Shown in pieces: positions 36,048 through 44,256 of a stretch of DNA of 64,000 nucleotides (positions within the stretch are counted from its first letter, which is position 1; the number at the start of each line of letters is the position of its first letter). Both the position numbers and the translations under genes were made by a program. The notes under the pieces are model-generated. The model was not told the origin of the DNA and did not search any database. It saw only the letters and a program-made list of their open reading frames with translations. Origin of the DNA: Thermogemmata fonticola (lineage in GTDB: Bacteria > Planctomycetota > Planctomycetia > Gemmatales > Gemmataceae); the NCBI RefSeq assembly GCF_013694095.1, contig NZ_JACEFB010000001.1:558001-622000 (forward strand), read 5' to 3'.

Positions 36048-37154
36048 TCACAGCGTGGGTTTGAGGGGTTTGCTGCTTTTTGTGGCATCATTGAACCAAT
36101 CGTAGCTTGGATATTCGATGGGGCGGCGGGGATCGTCGGGGCTGTCAATCAGCATGGCGCGCAGGTGCCGCATGGTGTCGTCTTGGCGGGCAGCGATGGC
36201 CTGCGTCCGCCGTTGCAGCTCGCTCTTCAGCTCTTCCCCTTCCACGATGCGGGGTGGGGTGGCCTGACCCCGGTAGCGGTCGGCTCGGTCCGCGTACAGC
36301 GTCATCCTGTCGATCGTGATCTGGACGCTGCCGCCGCCTTGGGGCTTGCAACCGCCGAACTTGTGCCGCAGAGGTCCAGTGAGGGTAACCGGCTCTTGCG
36401 CGTCCGGTCCCAACGCCGCCGTGCTCAACGTGACGGTGACATTTTCCTCCAGCACCAGGCAGTAGAGCAGCAGGTCGAGTTCCTCCTCCCGAAGGTTCTC
36501 GAAATGGACCTGGAAGGTGAAACGCGTGCCAGGCGGCAAGGGGCGCACGGTGCGTGTTTGCGTGATCCTGGAGGGTGCTGGCACTAATTTTTGGGCACCG
36601 ACGTGGTGGTGGTAAAACTTTCGCCGCCACTCGTCGGGATAAAAAGGCTTGTGGCTATCCGGCCGAGGCTGACCGACGACAACCGTGAACGGCCCGATTT
36701 CCTTGACCTTATTGTCTTGAAGCACGCCATCCGTGAAGCGGACCAAACCGGCGAAGACCTGACCGCGATTATGATAGCCGAACATCCTCGCGGCGATGTC
36801 CAAGCGCCACTCGGTGCCACTGCCTGTGGCCGCGTTGTTGAGAGTGTGTCCTGGGTCCGCCCGGCCATTGGGGAAGGGAATGGCGGCGTTGCCGATCAAC
36901 TCCGCCAGGGAACGGATCAGTCCCTTGAGCGACGTGCCGGGAATGAACGGCTGATTGGTCAAACCACTACGGATGAATCGGCCCGGCTCTTTGCTGCTGC
37001 CGATGAGGAACGGCGTGAGCGCTTCCAGGGTGCAATCGAGCCGGCCGGATAGCCCCTGCCAGCGGTGGCGATACGCGGGTTTCTCATGAGTCAATTTCTC
37101 CTTCGATACAGGCACCCAGCGGTAGGGATTCCAGAAGTCTTCGCCTTGGGGCAT
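36048..37154 (-). CDS. Type III-D CRISPR Cas7-like RAMP (terminal gene of the operon)
   Basis: A 368-residue RAMP-superfamily protein resembling the TIGR03986-type family found in type III CRISPR loci. It has the RAMP block IPGTSLKGLIRSL (about 70-82) and ARMFGYH later, where other RAMPs have LFGS. The loop in front of the RAMP block (SSKEPGRFIRSGL) has no Asp at the position where Cas7/Csm3 subunits carry the catalytic Asp, so it is probably a non-cleaving backbone or terminal subunit. ATG 37154 (GGGAG seven bases upstream) is preferred over TTG 37169. It overlaps csx19 by 64 bases in another frame and is the last gene of the minus-strand operon. Confidence 0.82.
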   Translation of the reverse strand: MPQGEDFWNPYRWVPVSKEKLTHEKPAYRHRWQGLSGRLDCTLEALTPFLIGSSKEPGRFIRSGLTNQPFIPGTSLKGLIRSLAELIGNAAIPFPNGRADPGHTLNNAATGSGTEWRLDIAARMFGYHNRGQVFAGLVRFTDGVLQDNKVKEIGPFTVVVGQPRPDSHKPFYPDEWRRKFYHHHVGAQKLVPAPSRITQTRTVRPLPPGTRFTFQVHFENLREEELDLLLYCLVLEENVTVTLSTAALGPDAQEPVTLTGPLRHKFGGCKPQGGGSVQITIDRMTLYADRADRYRGQATPPRIVEGEELKSELQRRTQAIAARQDDTMRHLRAMLIDSPDDPRRPIEYPSYDWFNDATKSSKPLKPTL

Positions 37155-37747
37155 GGCTGGCTCTCCCAACGGGTCTTGAGGTCGCAGAAGCGGAGGAAGT
37201 GCACTTCACCGCGACGGTCTTTCCAGAGTTCCACCTGCATCTGGACGATCACTCGGCCTTGTGCCGGCGTTTGGGCCTGCACCGGGTAGCGGAGGCGGTG
37301 GGGGATACGCAGGTCGATCCATTCTCCCGGTGTGTGCCTTGTCATCTGGCCCCAGAGAGGGTATGCCGTCTTCTCCGACCTCAGGTTTGCGAGTTCCTCG
37401 CGCAGCGGCAGCCACTCTAAGGACGGACACGCCCAACTGCCGAGGAAGACGACCCGGCAGCACCGTTCGCCCAACGCGGGCAGCACGCGCCATTTCAGCT
37501 CGCCGGACGGAGAAAAGAGGCGGCCCTCGGTCACGCGAGGAAGCACCTCCGCCAACGGTTCATCACGGGGATCGCGCCCGGCGCCATTCCAGTGGATATT
37601 TCCCTGGAAGCCGGGCCAATGGTCCAGGGCCCAGCCGTCGAAGGCCTCCAACCAGCAGTAGACTTTCTCGCCGGAAGGAAACGCCAGCTCTTGCAGCAGT
37701 TGCAGCAAGTCCGTCGGGGTCAGATCACCGGCTCGCAGTGTGCTCAT
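37091..37747 (-). CDS. csx19: Type III-D CRISPR-associated protein Csx19
   Basis: A 218-residue protein with no RAMP block. Position and character (a Trp-rich N-terminal half with CWLEAFDGWALDHWPGFQG and RLFSPSGELKWRVLP, then WGQMTRHTPGEWIDLRIPHRLRYP) fit the Csx19/TIGR03984 family specific to type III-D loci, where Csx19 is a structural subunit of the effector. The assignment rests on context plus these patterns, not a profile search. ATG 37747 starts 17 bases after the preceding RAMP gene; the 3' end overlaps the next RAMP gene. Confidence 0.72.
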   Translation of the reverse strand: MSTLRAGDLTPTDLLQLLQELAFPSGEKVYCWLEAFDGWALDHWPGFQGNIHWNGAGRDPRDEPLAEVLPRVTEGRLFSPSGELKWRVLPALGERCCRVVFLGSWACPSLEWLPLREELANLRSEKTAYPLWGQMTRHTPGEWIDLRIPHRLRYPVQAQTPAQGRVIVQMQVELWKDRRGEVHFLRFCDLKTRWESQPCPKAKTSGIPTAGCLYRRRN

Positions 37748-37764
37748 GGCGTGTCACCTGTTTG

Positions 37765-38718
37765 TCACCTGCTGGGCACTCCCAGGGGCTGATGCCATTG
37801 GAGGAAGGCTTCCAGACTTCCCGCCAGGGGTTGGAGCACGGAGGACCAGTTCGGCGAAAGATCATATTCGTGCCGCAGTCCGCGGGGCTGGCCGTTGGAG
37901 AGGGGAATCGGCTCTGACGGCGACCAGGAGAACAGGCGGTAGTCCCGGCGTTCTTCCTCGGTAGCCAGCTCGGCTAGGCCGACGACTGCCGTTTGCGGCC
38001 GGATGTAGCTGAGGACGTAACGCGTCACCTCGCCTCGGACTCGCCCCAGTCCCCGGCTTCGCCCCGATCCGAGGGTGATCATCTCGTCCTGGAGGTCTTG
38101 CAGGAGGAAGTTGACCGCCGCCAGTTGCCACAGCTCGAAATTGGTGACCCGGATGGTGGTTTCAAAGACGCCCCCTTCGACGACCACCAATTCAAACAGG
38201 ACGCCTCTGACTGTGCCGCCGGTGAAGCGGTCGATGCCGACGCCGTTACGCTGGCCCGGCTTGGGTTGGTGCTCCGGCAGCGGATAGGCATCCCCGATGC
38301 TGAACCGGCCCGCGAAGCGCAGCGAGCCGAACAAGCGGCATGCCGCACACGACTCGTAATAGGCCGTCGCCGAGGTGTCGGGCCGCCCATTCCCGGCTTC
38401 GCGGAAGCCGCAGCCGAAACTCCTCTGCTCCTCAGCGACAGGAACATTGAATTGTTCCCGCTTTTTGGGGTCGGGGTCGTAATACGGCAGGCAGACGCTG
38501 CCGGGCCGCAGAGTCCGGGCGATCCGCTCGAAGTGGCTCCGCAGCACCCCTTTCAACGACGAACCGGGAAAGTAAAAAACGCGCTTGCCGTCGCGCAGGG
38601 TCTCCACCGGCACCATGTCCGGACCGCTGAGCGTGGCGTAACCGCTCTTGATCAGGATCGGATCGATTGGAGTCAGCCGGAGAGTGACATCAGCCTGACA
38701 CAGCCATTTGCGTAGCAT
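37765..38718 (-). CDS. Type III-D CRISPR Cas7-like RAMP (Csx7/Csm3 type)
   Basis: A 317-residue RAMP of the Csm3/Csx7 group: FPGSSLKGVLRSHFERI (about 50-66), CAACRLFGS (about 125-133), a DRFTGGT loop and the Gly-rich LGSGRSRGLGRV near the C-terminus. In front of the RAMP block, SGYATLSGPDMVP contains an Asp in the region of the Csm3 catalytic Asp, so target-RNA cleavage by this subunit is possible. The Cys-x-x-Cys probably contributes to a structural metal site (an upstream CGFREAG Cys also lies in the region). It starts four bases before the end of the neighbouring RAMP gene region, behind GAGGGGGAA. Confidence 0.85.
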   Translation of the reverse strand: MLRKWLCQADVTLRLTPIDPILIKSGYATLSGPDMVPVETLRDGKRVFYFPGSSLKGVLRSHFERIARTLRPGSVCLPYYDPDPKKREQFNVPVAEEQRSFGCGFREAGNGRPDTSATAYYESCAACRLFGSLRFAGRFSIGDAYPLPEHQPKPGQRNGVGIDRFTGGTVRGVLFELVVVEGGVFETTIRVTNFELWQLAAVNFLLQDLQDEMITLGSGRSRGLGRVRGEVTRYVLSYIRPQTAVVGLAELATEEERRDYRLFSWSPSEPIPLSNGQPRGLRHEYDLSPNWSSVLQPLAGSLEAFLQWHQPLGVPSR

Positions 38719-38721
38719 CGC

Positions 38722-39570
38722 TCAGTTCCCCCTCGTGCTGGTTTGTAGGTGGTTTTCAATCCTCCTCTGGAAGTACGTCTGCCAGTCGCCCCGGTCGTTG
38801 AGTTTGTCCTCCGGTCGGGGGCGGGTCAGGTAGCGCAGCCGCTCCTGGGGGTTGTCGAGGTCCACGCCGCGGAGGGTGATGTTTTCCAGGTGGAAGCGGC
38901 CCAATCCCCGGCTGGTGAAGCCGCCGAGGCTGCTGCCGGAAGCCCACTCGAAGAGGGCGGCGCCCAAGAGGGCCTCGTCGGCAGGCGTCGGATTGTCCAG
39001 GTCGAAGACGATCTCAAAGCGAGTGCCGGCGGCCACGGTTTCGTAGTCGTACTTCAAAACGTCGGCGGCGGTGTGACTGTCCCGGTCCAGTACCACGCCA
39101 TCCCGCACGCGCACGACCGCGGCCCCTGGATTGACGAGTGTCCCATCGCTACAGCGCAAGCGGGCGGCTTGCACCGGCGAGCCGAAAAGCTGGCACACAT
39201 CGCAGGTGTTTTTCCGAATCCAGGCCAGCCGCTCCTCAATCCCCGCTTCCAAGGCTTGCCGATAACTCTCGCGCTGGCGGCTGTACCAGCGCACATCACT
39301 GGCACACCCCACGCCGCTGGCTTCGACGTTGAGCAGGCAGGCCCGCAGATTCAAGGCCGGAGCCAACGCCTCGCAAGTGCTGCGGAGCTTCCCTTTGATC
39401 GACGAGCCGGGAAGCATCGGCTGGCCCGCGGCATCGAGGAGCACGCCTAAGTCGGACGTTTGCCCCTCCCGCCCCGTCCCGATCCGCCAGCCCGTATCGA
39501 AGACGAGGTGCCCGCGGACCTGGAGCCTCGAACGCAACCGAAATTGTTGAGCCATCGTGGACGTTGCCAT
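38722..39570 (-). CDS. Type III-D CRISPR Cas7-like RAMP (Csm3 type)
   Basis: A 282-residue Csm3-like backbone subunit. It shows VFDTGWRIGTGREGQTSDLGVL with an Asp at the expected catalytic position, then LPGSSIKGKLRSTCEAL, NTCDVCQLFGSP, a DRDSHTA loop and the C-terminal LGGFTSRGLGRF. ATG 39570 has GGGAG seven bases upstream and lies right after the stop of the preceding gene, so an N-terminal extension to 39636 is rejected. Cas7 subunits polymerise along crRNA and cut target RNA at 6-base steps. Confidence 0.87.
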   Translation of the reverse strand: MATSTMAQQFRLRSRLQVRGHLVFDTGWRIGTGREGQTSDLGVLLDAAGQPMLPGSSIKGKLRSTCEALAPALNLRACLLNVEASGVGCASDVRWYSRQRESYRQALEAGIEERLAWIRKNTCDVCQLFGSPVQAARLRCSDGTLVNPGAAVVRVRDGVVLDRDSHTAADVLKYDYETVAAGTRFEIVFDLDNPTPADEALLGAALFEWASGSSLGGFTSRGLGRFHLENITLRGVDLDNPQERLRYLTRPRPEDKLNDRGDWQTYFQRRIENHLQTSTRGN

Positions 39571-39571
39571 G

Positions 39572-40141
39572 TCAGTCTCCCTTGTCACTCTTTTCGGACT
39601 GGGTTCGCCTGGCCATCTCGTAGAGGTAATGGGCACAAAATCGTTGGAAGAAGACGGGGTAGTGCTCTGATTCCCATTGGCGGAGCCAGCGCTCGCGTTC
39701 TTCGCGCTTCTGCTTCCGCGCTTCCTGTTGCTCCTTGGTCAGCTTCGCTCCGGGAGGTTGTTTTTCCTCCTGAAGTTCGGCAGGCAGGGCCTGATCCCGC
39801 GCCTGAGTCAGCGACCAGGGAACCCTCGGTTGCTTGCCGTCACACAGCCCTTTGATCAAATCCCAAAAGGCGATTTCCGCTTCCAGCTCGGACCGCCGTT
39901 CCTCCTTCGTGGTGGTCTCCAGCTTGGCCTCGGCTTTCTTGCGCTGATGTTCGGCGAACGCAGCCACTTGGCGTGGCTCATTCATCGCAATTTGACGCAA
40001 GCCGGAGATCTGGGAACGGGCGATGGGCCAGTCGTCGGAACTTCTGTACGATTCCTCCCCGTGCTGGCGCAGATACTGCTCGACTGCTACCTTTGCCTGC
40101 TGGCCCAGTTCCGTATCCGCAGCGATGTCGATCTCAAGCAT
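39572..40141 (-). CDS. Second Cas11-like small subunit (diverged, with charged insert)
   Basis: A 189-residue helical protein starting at ATG 40141, eight bases inside the end of the preceding cas11-like gene. It has no RAMP block. Two segments align by eye with the neighbouring Cas11-like protein: ARSQISGLRQIAMNE (41-55) against VSSQIRNLQQIAVSA, and CAHYLYEMARR (169-179) against VGAYLYVKAQR. Between them it is about 45 residues longer, with a Lys/Glu/Arg/Gln-rich region (about 75-155). I infer a duplicated and expanded small subunit. A wholly different helical accessory protein is the alternative. The longer frame to 40249 lies within the neighbouring gene and is not used. Confidence 0.6.
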   Translation of the reverse strand: MLEIDIAADTELGQQAKVAVEQYLRQHGEESYRSSDDWPIARSQISGLRQIAMNEPRQVAAFAEHQRKKAEAKLETTTKEERRSELEAEIAFWDLIKGLCDGKQPRVPWSLTQARDQALPAELQEEKQPPGAKLTKEQQEARKQKREERERWLRQWESEHYPVFFQRFCAHYLYEMARRTQSEKSDKGD

Positions 40142-40568
40142 GGCTTGGCTCCATCTCTCTCTGGGCTTTGACGTACAGGTAGGCTCCGACAACTGCCCGG
40201 ACCCAGCCGCGGGCCAAATGCAGCCGCAAGAGCAAGCGCTGCCCCTCATCCTGGGTCATATCATTGGCCGCCCGGCGCAAGGCCTCCAACTGCTTGAGAA
40301 CCTCATCGCCGACCTGCCGCCATTCCTTGTAAGCTCCGGCATTGCGTCCCATCTGGTTTTTGACGAAATCCTCGATATCCGCGAAGCGCGTGGCGGAGAC
40401 TGCGATCTGCTGGAGGTTCCGAATCTGAGAACTGACGCGCCCACCTTTGTCGGACCTGAACGTGTCATACATCCGTTCGCCGAGTCGGATCGCCGCCTGG
40501 TGCTGGCGGTCTGTATCCAGGAAGCTATCTGCTTTTTGGATGAGTTCCGGTGTCAGTTGTGGGTTCAT
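40134..40568 (-). CDS. cas11: Type III-D small subunit Cas11 (Csm2-like)
   Basis: A 144-residue all-helical protein of the length and character of Csm2/Cas11: RVSSQIRNLQQIAVSATRFADIEDFV in the first half and RLHLARGWVRAVVGAYLYVKAQRE near the end. Small subunits form the inner filament of type III effectors that contacts the target strand. It lies directly after csx10, the position of cas11 in type III-D loci. ATG 40568 is preceded by AGGAG at seven bases. No search was run; the call is from operon position, size and helical pattern. Confidence 0.75.
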   Translation of the reverse strand: MNPQLTPELIQKADSFLDTDRQHQAAIRLGERMYDTFRSDKGGRVSSQIRNLQQIAVSATRFADIEDFVKNQMGRNAGAYKEWRQVGDEVLKQLEALRRAANDMTQDEGQRLLLRLHLARGWVRAVVGAYLYVKAQREMEPSHA

Positions 40569-40598
40569 GGCGAAGCTCCTAACCGTGCAGGACTCGAA

Positions 40599-41834
40599 TC
40601 ATGGCGTCACTACTGATAGTTGTGGCGAGAAGCGGCGGTGGAAGTCATCGCAGATGAGGACCTGGCCGAAGCCTTCGTTGCGGCGGGCACCGAGGCCGTC
40701 GGCTTCCAGCTCGCGGAGTTTTGCGTGCAGTTCGGCCTGGCCGCTTTTGTCCCCCTCATAGAGATACACGTAGACCGAGCCGCGCGTGACCAGCCATTCA
40801 TCCTGCCGGGGCAAGCCGTGGGCGACATTCCAGCCGCGCAGCCGATCGTGGCTTGTCACAGCGGTCACGCACCACAGCCGGCCCCCCGCGAATTCCTTCC
40901 CCGGCAGGTCGAATACCCGCAGCGTGGGATTCGGCGGCGGCAACGGCGGCAGCCAGGGCACCATCCCCGCGGGATCGAGCGTGTAGCGCAACAGGGCATC
41001 GACCAGAATCGCACCCGTGGGCAGGGACAGAGAGAAGAGGAAGTACCGCTCCTCCGCCGCGAGCTGGGGGGCTGAATGTCGAAGCATCTCCCGACTCCAG
41101 GCGGACCAATCCACGGCTGCGGCAGGCACCTCCTCGCCGATCGTCACTCGCACCCGGCCATAGCCCCGCGTGCGTGCATGGCCGATGCGCAGAATCTGCT
41201 CCTGATCTCGGAGCAACTCCTGCAATGCCGGGAGGACATCGTCCGCCGCTGCGATCCAGCCGTGGAGCCGGGATGCTTCACCCGCCGGAGGAGCTTGCGG
41301 TTCCAGGACCGGCAGGTTGAACAGGACCTTTTCCGCTGCTGTGTGCGTGAGCCGATCGATGCCGACGTGGACCGCCACGGTCCGCCGCCAGAGTCCCTTT
41401 GGCTCGGTCGGTTCCCCGTTGCTCTTGAGCTGCCAGAAGCCGCTGAAGGCTTTCAGGTCCTGGCCGCATACTCGGCAGCGTTCCGGCTCGGCGGACGTTT
41501 GGCCCAACCGCGAACGCAACAGTGGCACAAGCTGATCGACGACGCCGTGCTTGCCATCCTCCCGGAATCCAGGCACGCGTTTGCAGGAGAAAGCGGTCCG
41601 CGGAATGACGCGCACCGCCGGGTCAAGCGGTCCAAAGCGGCAGGCGTGTTCATCGAGGAACAGCCGCCTAAAGCTCGCATCGGGAGCGCCATGCCGTTGC
41701 AGCCACGCCTGGGCGAAAGCACCCCGCAACAGCGTCCCGGTGATCGACTGCGCCCCTTCGGAACGCTGAGACTGCCGCTCGCGGCGGATGACCAGCGGCG
41801 ATGCCAACTCGGCTTCCACGCGATAACGCTTCAC
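40599..41834 (-). CDS. csx10: Type III-D CRISPR RAMP Csx10 (Cas5-like)
   Basis: A 411-residue RAMP fitting Csx10, the type III-D counterpart of Csm4/Cas5 that binds the crRNA 5' tag and contacts Cas10. It opens with RYRVEAELASPLVI, has the RAMP block ITGTLLRGAFAQAWL (about 31-45), a Cys pair CRVCGQ, a DRLTHTA loop shared with the Cas7 genes of this operon, the RIGHARTRGYGRVRV Gly-rich loop, and a C-terminal region ending EADGLGARRNEGFGQV. GTG 41834 has GGAGGG seven bases upstream. Order cas10-cas7-csx10-cas11 is typical of type III-D. Confidence 0.85.
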   Translation of the reverse strand: MKRYRVEAELASPLVIRRERQSQRSEGAQSITGTLLRGAFAQAWLQRHGAPDASFRRLFLDEHACRFGPLDPAVRVIPRTAFSCKRVPGFREDGKHGVVDQLVPLLRSRLGQTSAEPERCRVCGQDLKAFSGFWQLKSNGEPTEPKGLWRRTVAVHVGIDRLTHTAAEKVLFNLPVLEPQAPPAGEASRLHGWIAAADDVLPALQELLRDQEQILRIGHARTRGYGRVRVTIGEEVPAAAVDWSAWSREMLRHSAPQLAAEERYFLFSLSLPTGAILVDALLRYTLDPAGMVPWLPPLPPPNPTLRVFDLPGKEFAGGRLWCVTAVTSHDRLRGWNVAHGLPRQDEWLVTRGSVYVYLYEGDKSGQAELHAKLRELEADGLGARRNEGFGQVLICDDFHRRFSPQLSVVTP

Positions 41835-41836
41835 GC

Positions 41837-42607
41837 CTAACCCTCCCCCCGAAAGTCTTTCAGAAACGCGAACCAGTCCTCGCCCAGGTCTTCAAAGCTC
41901 TTGAGCGCCTGCCCCAGAGGAAAAGAGGACTGGTCATTCCAGCGGACTGTGTTGTTCTCGATTTCGATGCGGCAACGGCCAAAGCCCGCGCTTTTATCGC
42001 CGCCCAGACGATCGAGGCTGAGCAGGCCGGCCAGCAGCAGGGAATACTCGAAGGGGAAGCTGTCGCCGTCCTGGGTCAAGCTCCCCGCGGGATGGCGTGC
42101 CTGCAGGCGGCTGTGCAACCGGGTCGCTCGGCCTTGAACTACCTCGGTGACAAACAGGGTCTGTTCGCGGGCGGTTCCCGTGAGCCGATCGATGGCAGTG
42201 CGGCTGTGGGTGCGGGTGGTTCCCCGGCGGTCGCCCGGCGCCGGCAGGGCATCCTCGACAAACAGGCACTCCCCTTGGAACCGGCTGCCGAAGAGGCGGT
42301 CGATCAAAAGCCGCGACTGAGCCAGCGGGCGAAAAGCCTCCAGCAAGGCGGGGTCCGTTTCCGCACCCACGACGTGCGGCGAGACCACTTCCCCGCCCAG
42401 CAGCGCCGCCAGCCGCTCGCACTGATGCCGCAATACCCCCTTGATCTGGGAACCCGGGACGAAGGGGACCCGTTCCCCCCGCGCTCCCCATGCCCGCTGC
42501 CGCAACAGCCGATCCACTTGGACCGTTCCCCGGCCGCTGCCCACATGCCAGTCCGATTCCCAGGTGATCGTGAACGTCACGTCCAATCGTTGGGGCTGCC
42601 GATTCAT
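41837..42607 (-). CDS. Type III-D CRISPR Cas7-like RAMP (first Csm3-type gene)
   Basis: A 256-residue Csm3-like subunit. WHVGSGRGTVQVDRLL carries an Asp at the catalytic position of Csm3, followed by VPGSQIKGVLRHQCERL, LLIDRLFGSRF, a TAIDRLTGTA loop and the C-terminal LGGDKSAGFGRC. The ATG at 42607 overlaps the cas10 stop (ATGA), and GGGGAGGA lies just upstream. This is the expected second gene of a type III-D operon. Confidence 0.87.
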   Translation of the reverse strand: MNRQPQRLDVTFTITWESDWHVGSGRGTVQVDRLLRQRAWGARGERVPFVPGSQIKGVLRHQCERLAALLGGEVVSPHVVGAETDPALLEAFRPLAQSRLLIDRLFGSRFQGECLFVEDALPAPGDRRGTTRTHSRTAIDRLTGTAREQTLFVTEVVQGRATRLHSRLQARHPAGSLTQDGDSFPFEYSLLLAGLLSLDRLGGDKSAGFGRCRIEIENNTVRWNDQSSFPLGQALKSFEDLGEDWFAFLKDFRGEG

Positions 42608-44256
42608 GCGTCCTCCCCAGCACACCAGTTTGACCGGTTTGTGTCACTGAACAGGTCATGGGCTTCCACCAGGTCCGCCAGCGCGGTCGGCGACCTCTGC
42701 CCATTCTTCAGCCACGGATAGGAGAACAAATCGATCGGTTGGCGAACCGTGCGGAGCGCCTCCCACAGGCCGCGGCGTTCGTGGTGGCTGTTGTCCTCAC
42801 GCAGCCGGCCGAACAGCTCCCGACAACGGGTTTGGGCCAAAAACCAGCGGGGTTCCAGCGCCGCCTCGAACAGATCGTGCAGCTTGCTTCGGGGAATCCT
42901 TGCCTGCTGGAGTCGCAAGGCCGCCTGCCGCAGTTGTTCCAGATGATCCCGCCGATACGGCCGCAGGGTCCGCGGATGATCGCTGTCTGTCCGGTAATCC
43001 TCTTGACGAATGAGCGACAAATCCTGGCTAACAGAGCCGGCCAATTGGTGGAAGTCGATGTAACTCGGCGCCCAGTAGTCCGTTCTCTGCGGGTCTACAC
43101 TGCCGCCGCGTTTGGCACTCTGGAGCAGCTCTTCCGCCAGGTCCCGAAGCAAGTAGAAGGGGTAGTTCGCCGGTCCGAGGGCCACGCCGCAGGAGATTGT
43201 CAAGCCGCGGTCGGCCAGTCCCCGCTCCGCGAAGAACCTTCGGGCGGCCTCCGGCAACTGCGCTTGCCGTTCGCGCGTGAGACGCTCGAAGGCGGCGGTG
43301 GCGTTCAGAGCAAAGTCCAGGGCACGCTCCGCGGGCAGCAACACGAGCAGGTCATCCCCACCCAAAAGGAGGATGTCCGCCGGCAAAGGCCGAGGGTGGT
43401 CCCCGGTTTGGAGTGCGTTTCGGACCTCTCGAATCTCCAGCTCGCACACCACGCTCAAGGCTTCGTAGCAGGCATCCCGCACGCTGCTATCGACCAACTC
43501 GCTGAAGGCCTGGCACACCTCAGGACTATTCAACTCCTGCACGAGCCGGCCCATCGCATTGCCGTCGGCATAGATCAGGCCGATATAACCTCGCCGCTGA
43601 GCGTAGTCCCCGATGTCCACGGTCGTGCTCGGGCGCAGATCGTCGGCACTCTCGTAAAACTGCCCTTGAGAACCGAGGGATTCATCGAGGAATGCCATCC
43701 ACCCGGACCAGAGGATGCCGCGGCGCGCTCGCCGGCTTTCATTGCGTTTGCATTGACTGGCCTGGGACAGGAGCAGTTGTTCCCCACTCCAGCGGTACAC
43801 ACCCACCGCCGGCAAGTGCGAGGTCGATTGACACTCCAGCACCAGGGGAAACGTGGGGATCGATAGCCGGCACGAACCCCAATTCCGCAGGAGATGCAGG
43901 TGTTCGTAGGCCATCCGCACGGCGGTACGATAATCCGCGGTCTCTGGCCATTCCGCCACCCCGGCCAAGGGCCACATCTCGCCCCCCGTCTCCTGCCGGT
44001 AGTAAGCCGCGAGGCGATCGAGCGCTTCCTGGACATGAGCACGATCCGGCGCTTCCACGATAAACTGCCCGGTGCCGCCGTTGGCGAAGACGGTCTGAAT
44101 CCGCAGATGCGGGGCTTGCTCCAGAATCTCCGCCGTGTCAAACCGGTTCAGCCGGTCCAGCAGGGCGCTCGCCCCGCGGACCTCAGCCAGCGCATCGGTG
44201 CCGAAGACAAACGACTTGATCCCCGGCGTATCGATCACCACCAAAAAGCGTGCCAT
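42604..44256 (-). CDS. cas10: Cas10 of a type III-D CRISPR effector (GGDD intact, no HD domain)
   Basis: A 550-residue Cas10, short for the family (usually 700-1000). It begins directly with the first palm-like domain (FLVVIDTPGIKSFVFG) and has no N-terminal HD nuclease domain or HD motif. The second palm domain has the metal-binding YADGNAMG (Asp231) and GGDD (299-302), so synthesis of cyclic oligoadenylates from ATP is predicted. A helical C-terminal domain follows. The lack of HD means this complex should not cut DNA with Cas10; RNA cleavage would rest on the Cas7 subunits. It is the first gene of the minus-strand operon, about 330 bases from a candidate promoter. Confidence 0.93.
   Translation of the reverse strand: MARFLVVIDTPGIKSFVFGTDALAEVRGASALLDRLNRFDTAEILEQAPHLRIQTVFANGGTGQFIVEAPDRAHVQEALDRLAAYYRQETGGEMWPLAGVAEWPETADYRTAVRMAYEHLHLLRNWGSCRLSIPTFPLVLECQSTSHLPAVGVYRWSGEQLLLSQASQCKRNESRRARRGILWSGWMAFLDESLGSQGQFYESADDLRPSTTVDIGDYAQRRGYIGLIYADGNAMGRLVQELNSPEVCQAFSELVDSSVRDACYEALSVVCELEIREVRNALQTGDHPRPLPADILLLGGDDLLVLLPAERALDFALNATAAFERLTRERQAQLPEAARRFFAERGLADRGLTISCGVALGPANYPFYLLRDLAEELLQSAKRGGSVDPQRTDYWAPSYIDFHQLAGSVSQDLSLIRQEDYRTDSDHPRTLRPYRRDHLEQLRQAALRLQQARIPRSKLHDLFEAALEPRWFLAQTRCRELFGRLREDNSHHERRGLWEALRTVRQPIDLFSYPWLKNGQRSPTALADLVEAHDLFSDTNRSNWCAGEDA

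Noticed and set aside
37154-37169. TTG start for the last RAMP gene
   Set aside because: The ATG at 37154 has a well-placed GGGAG and the extra residues add nothing recognisable.
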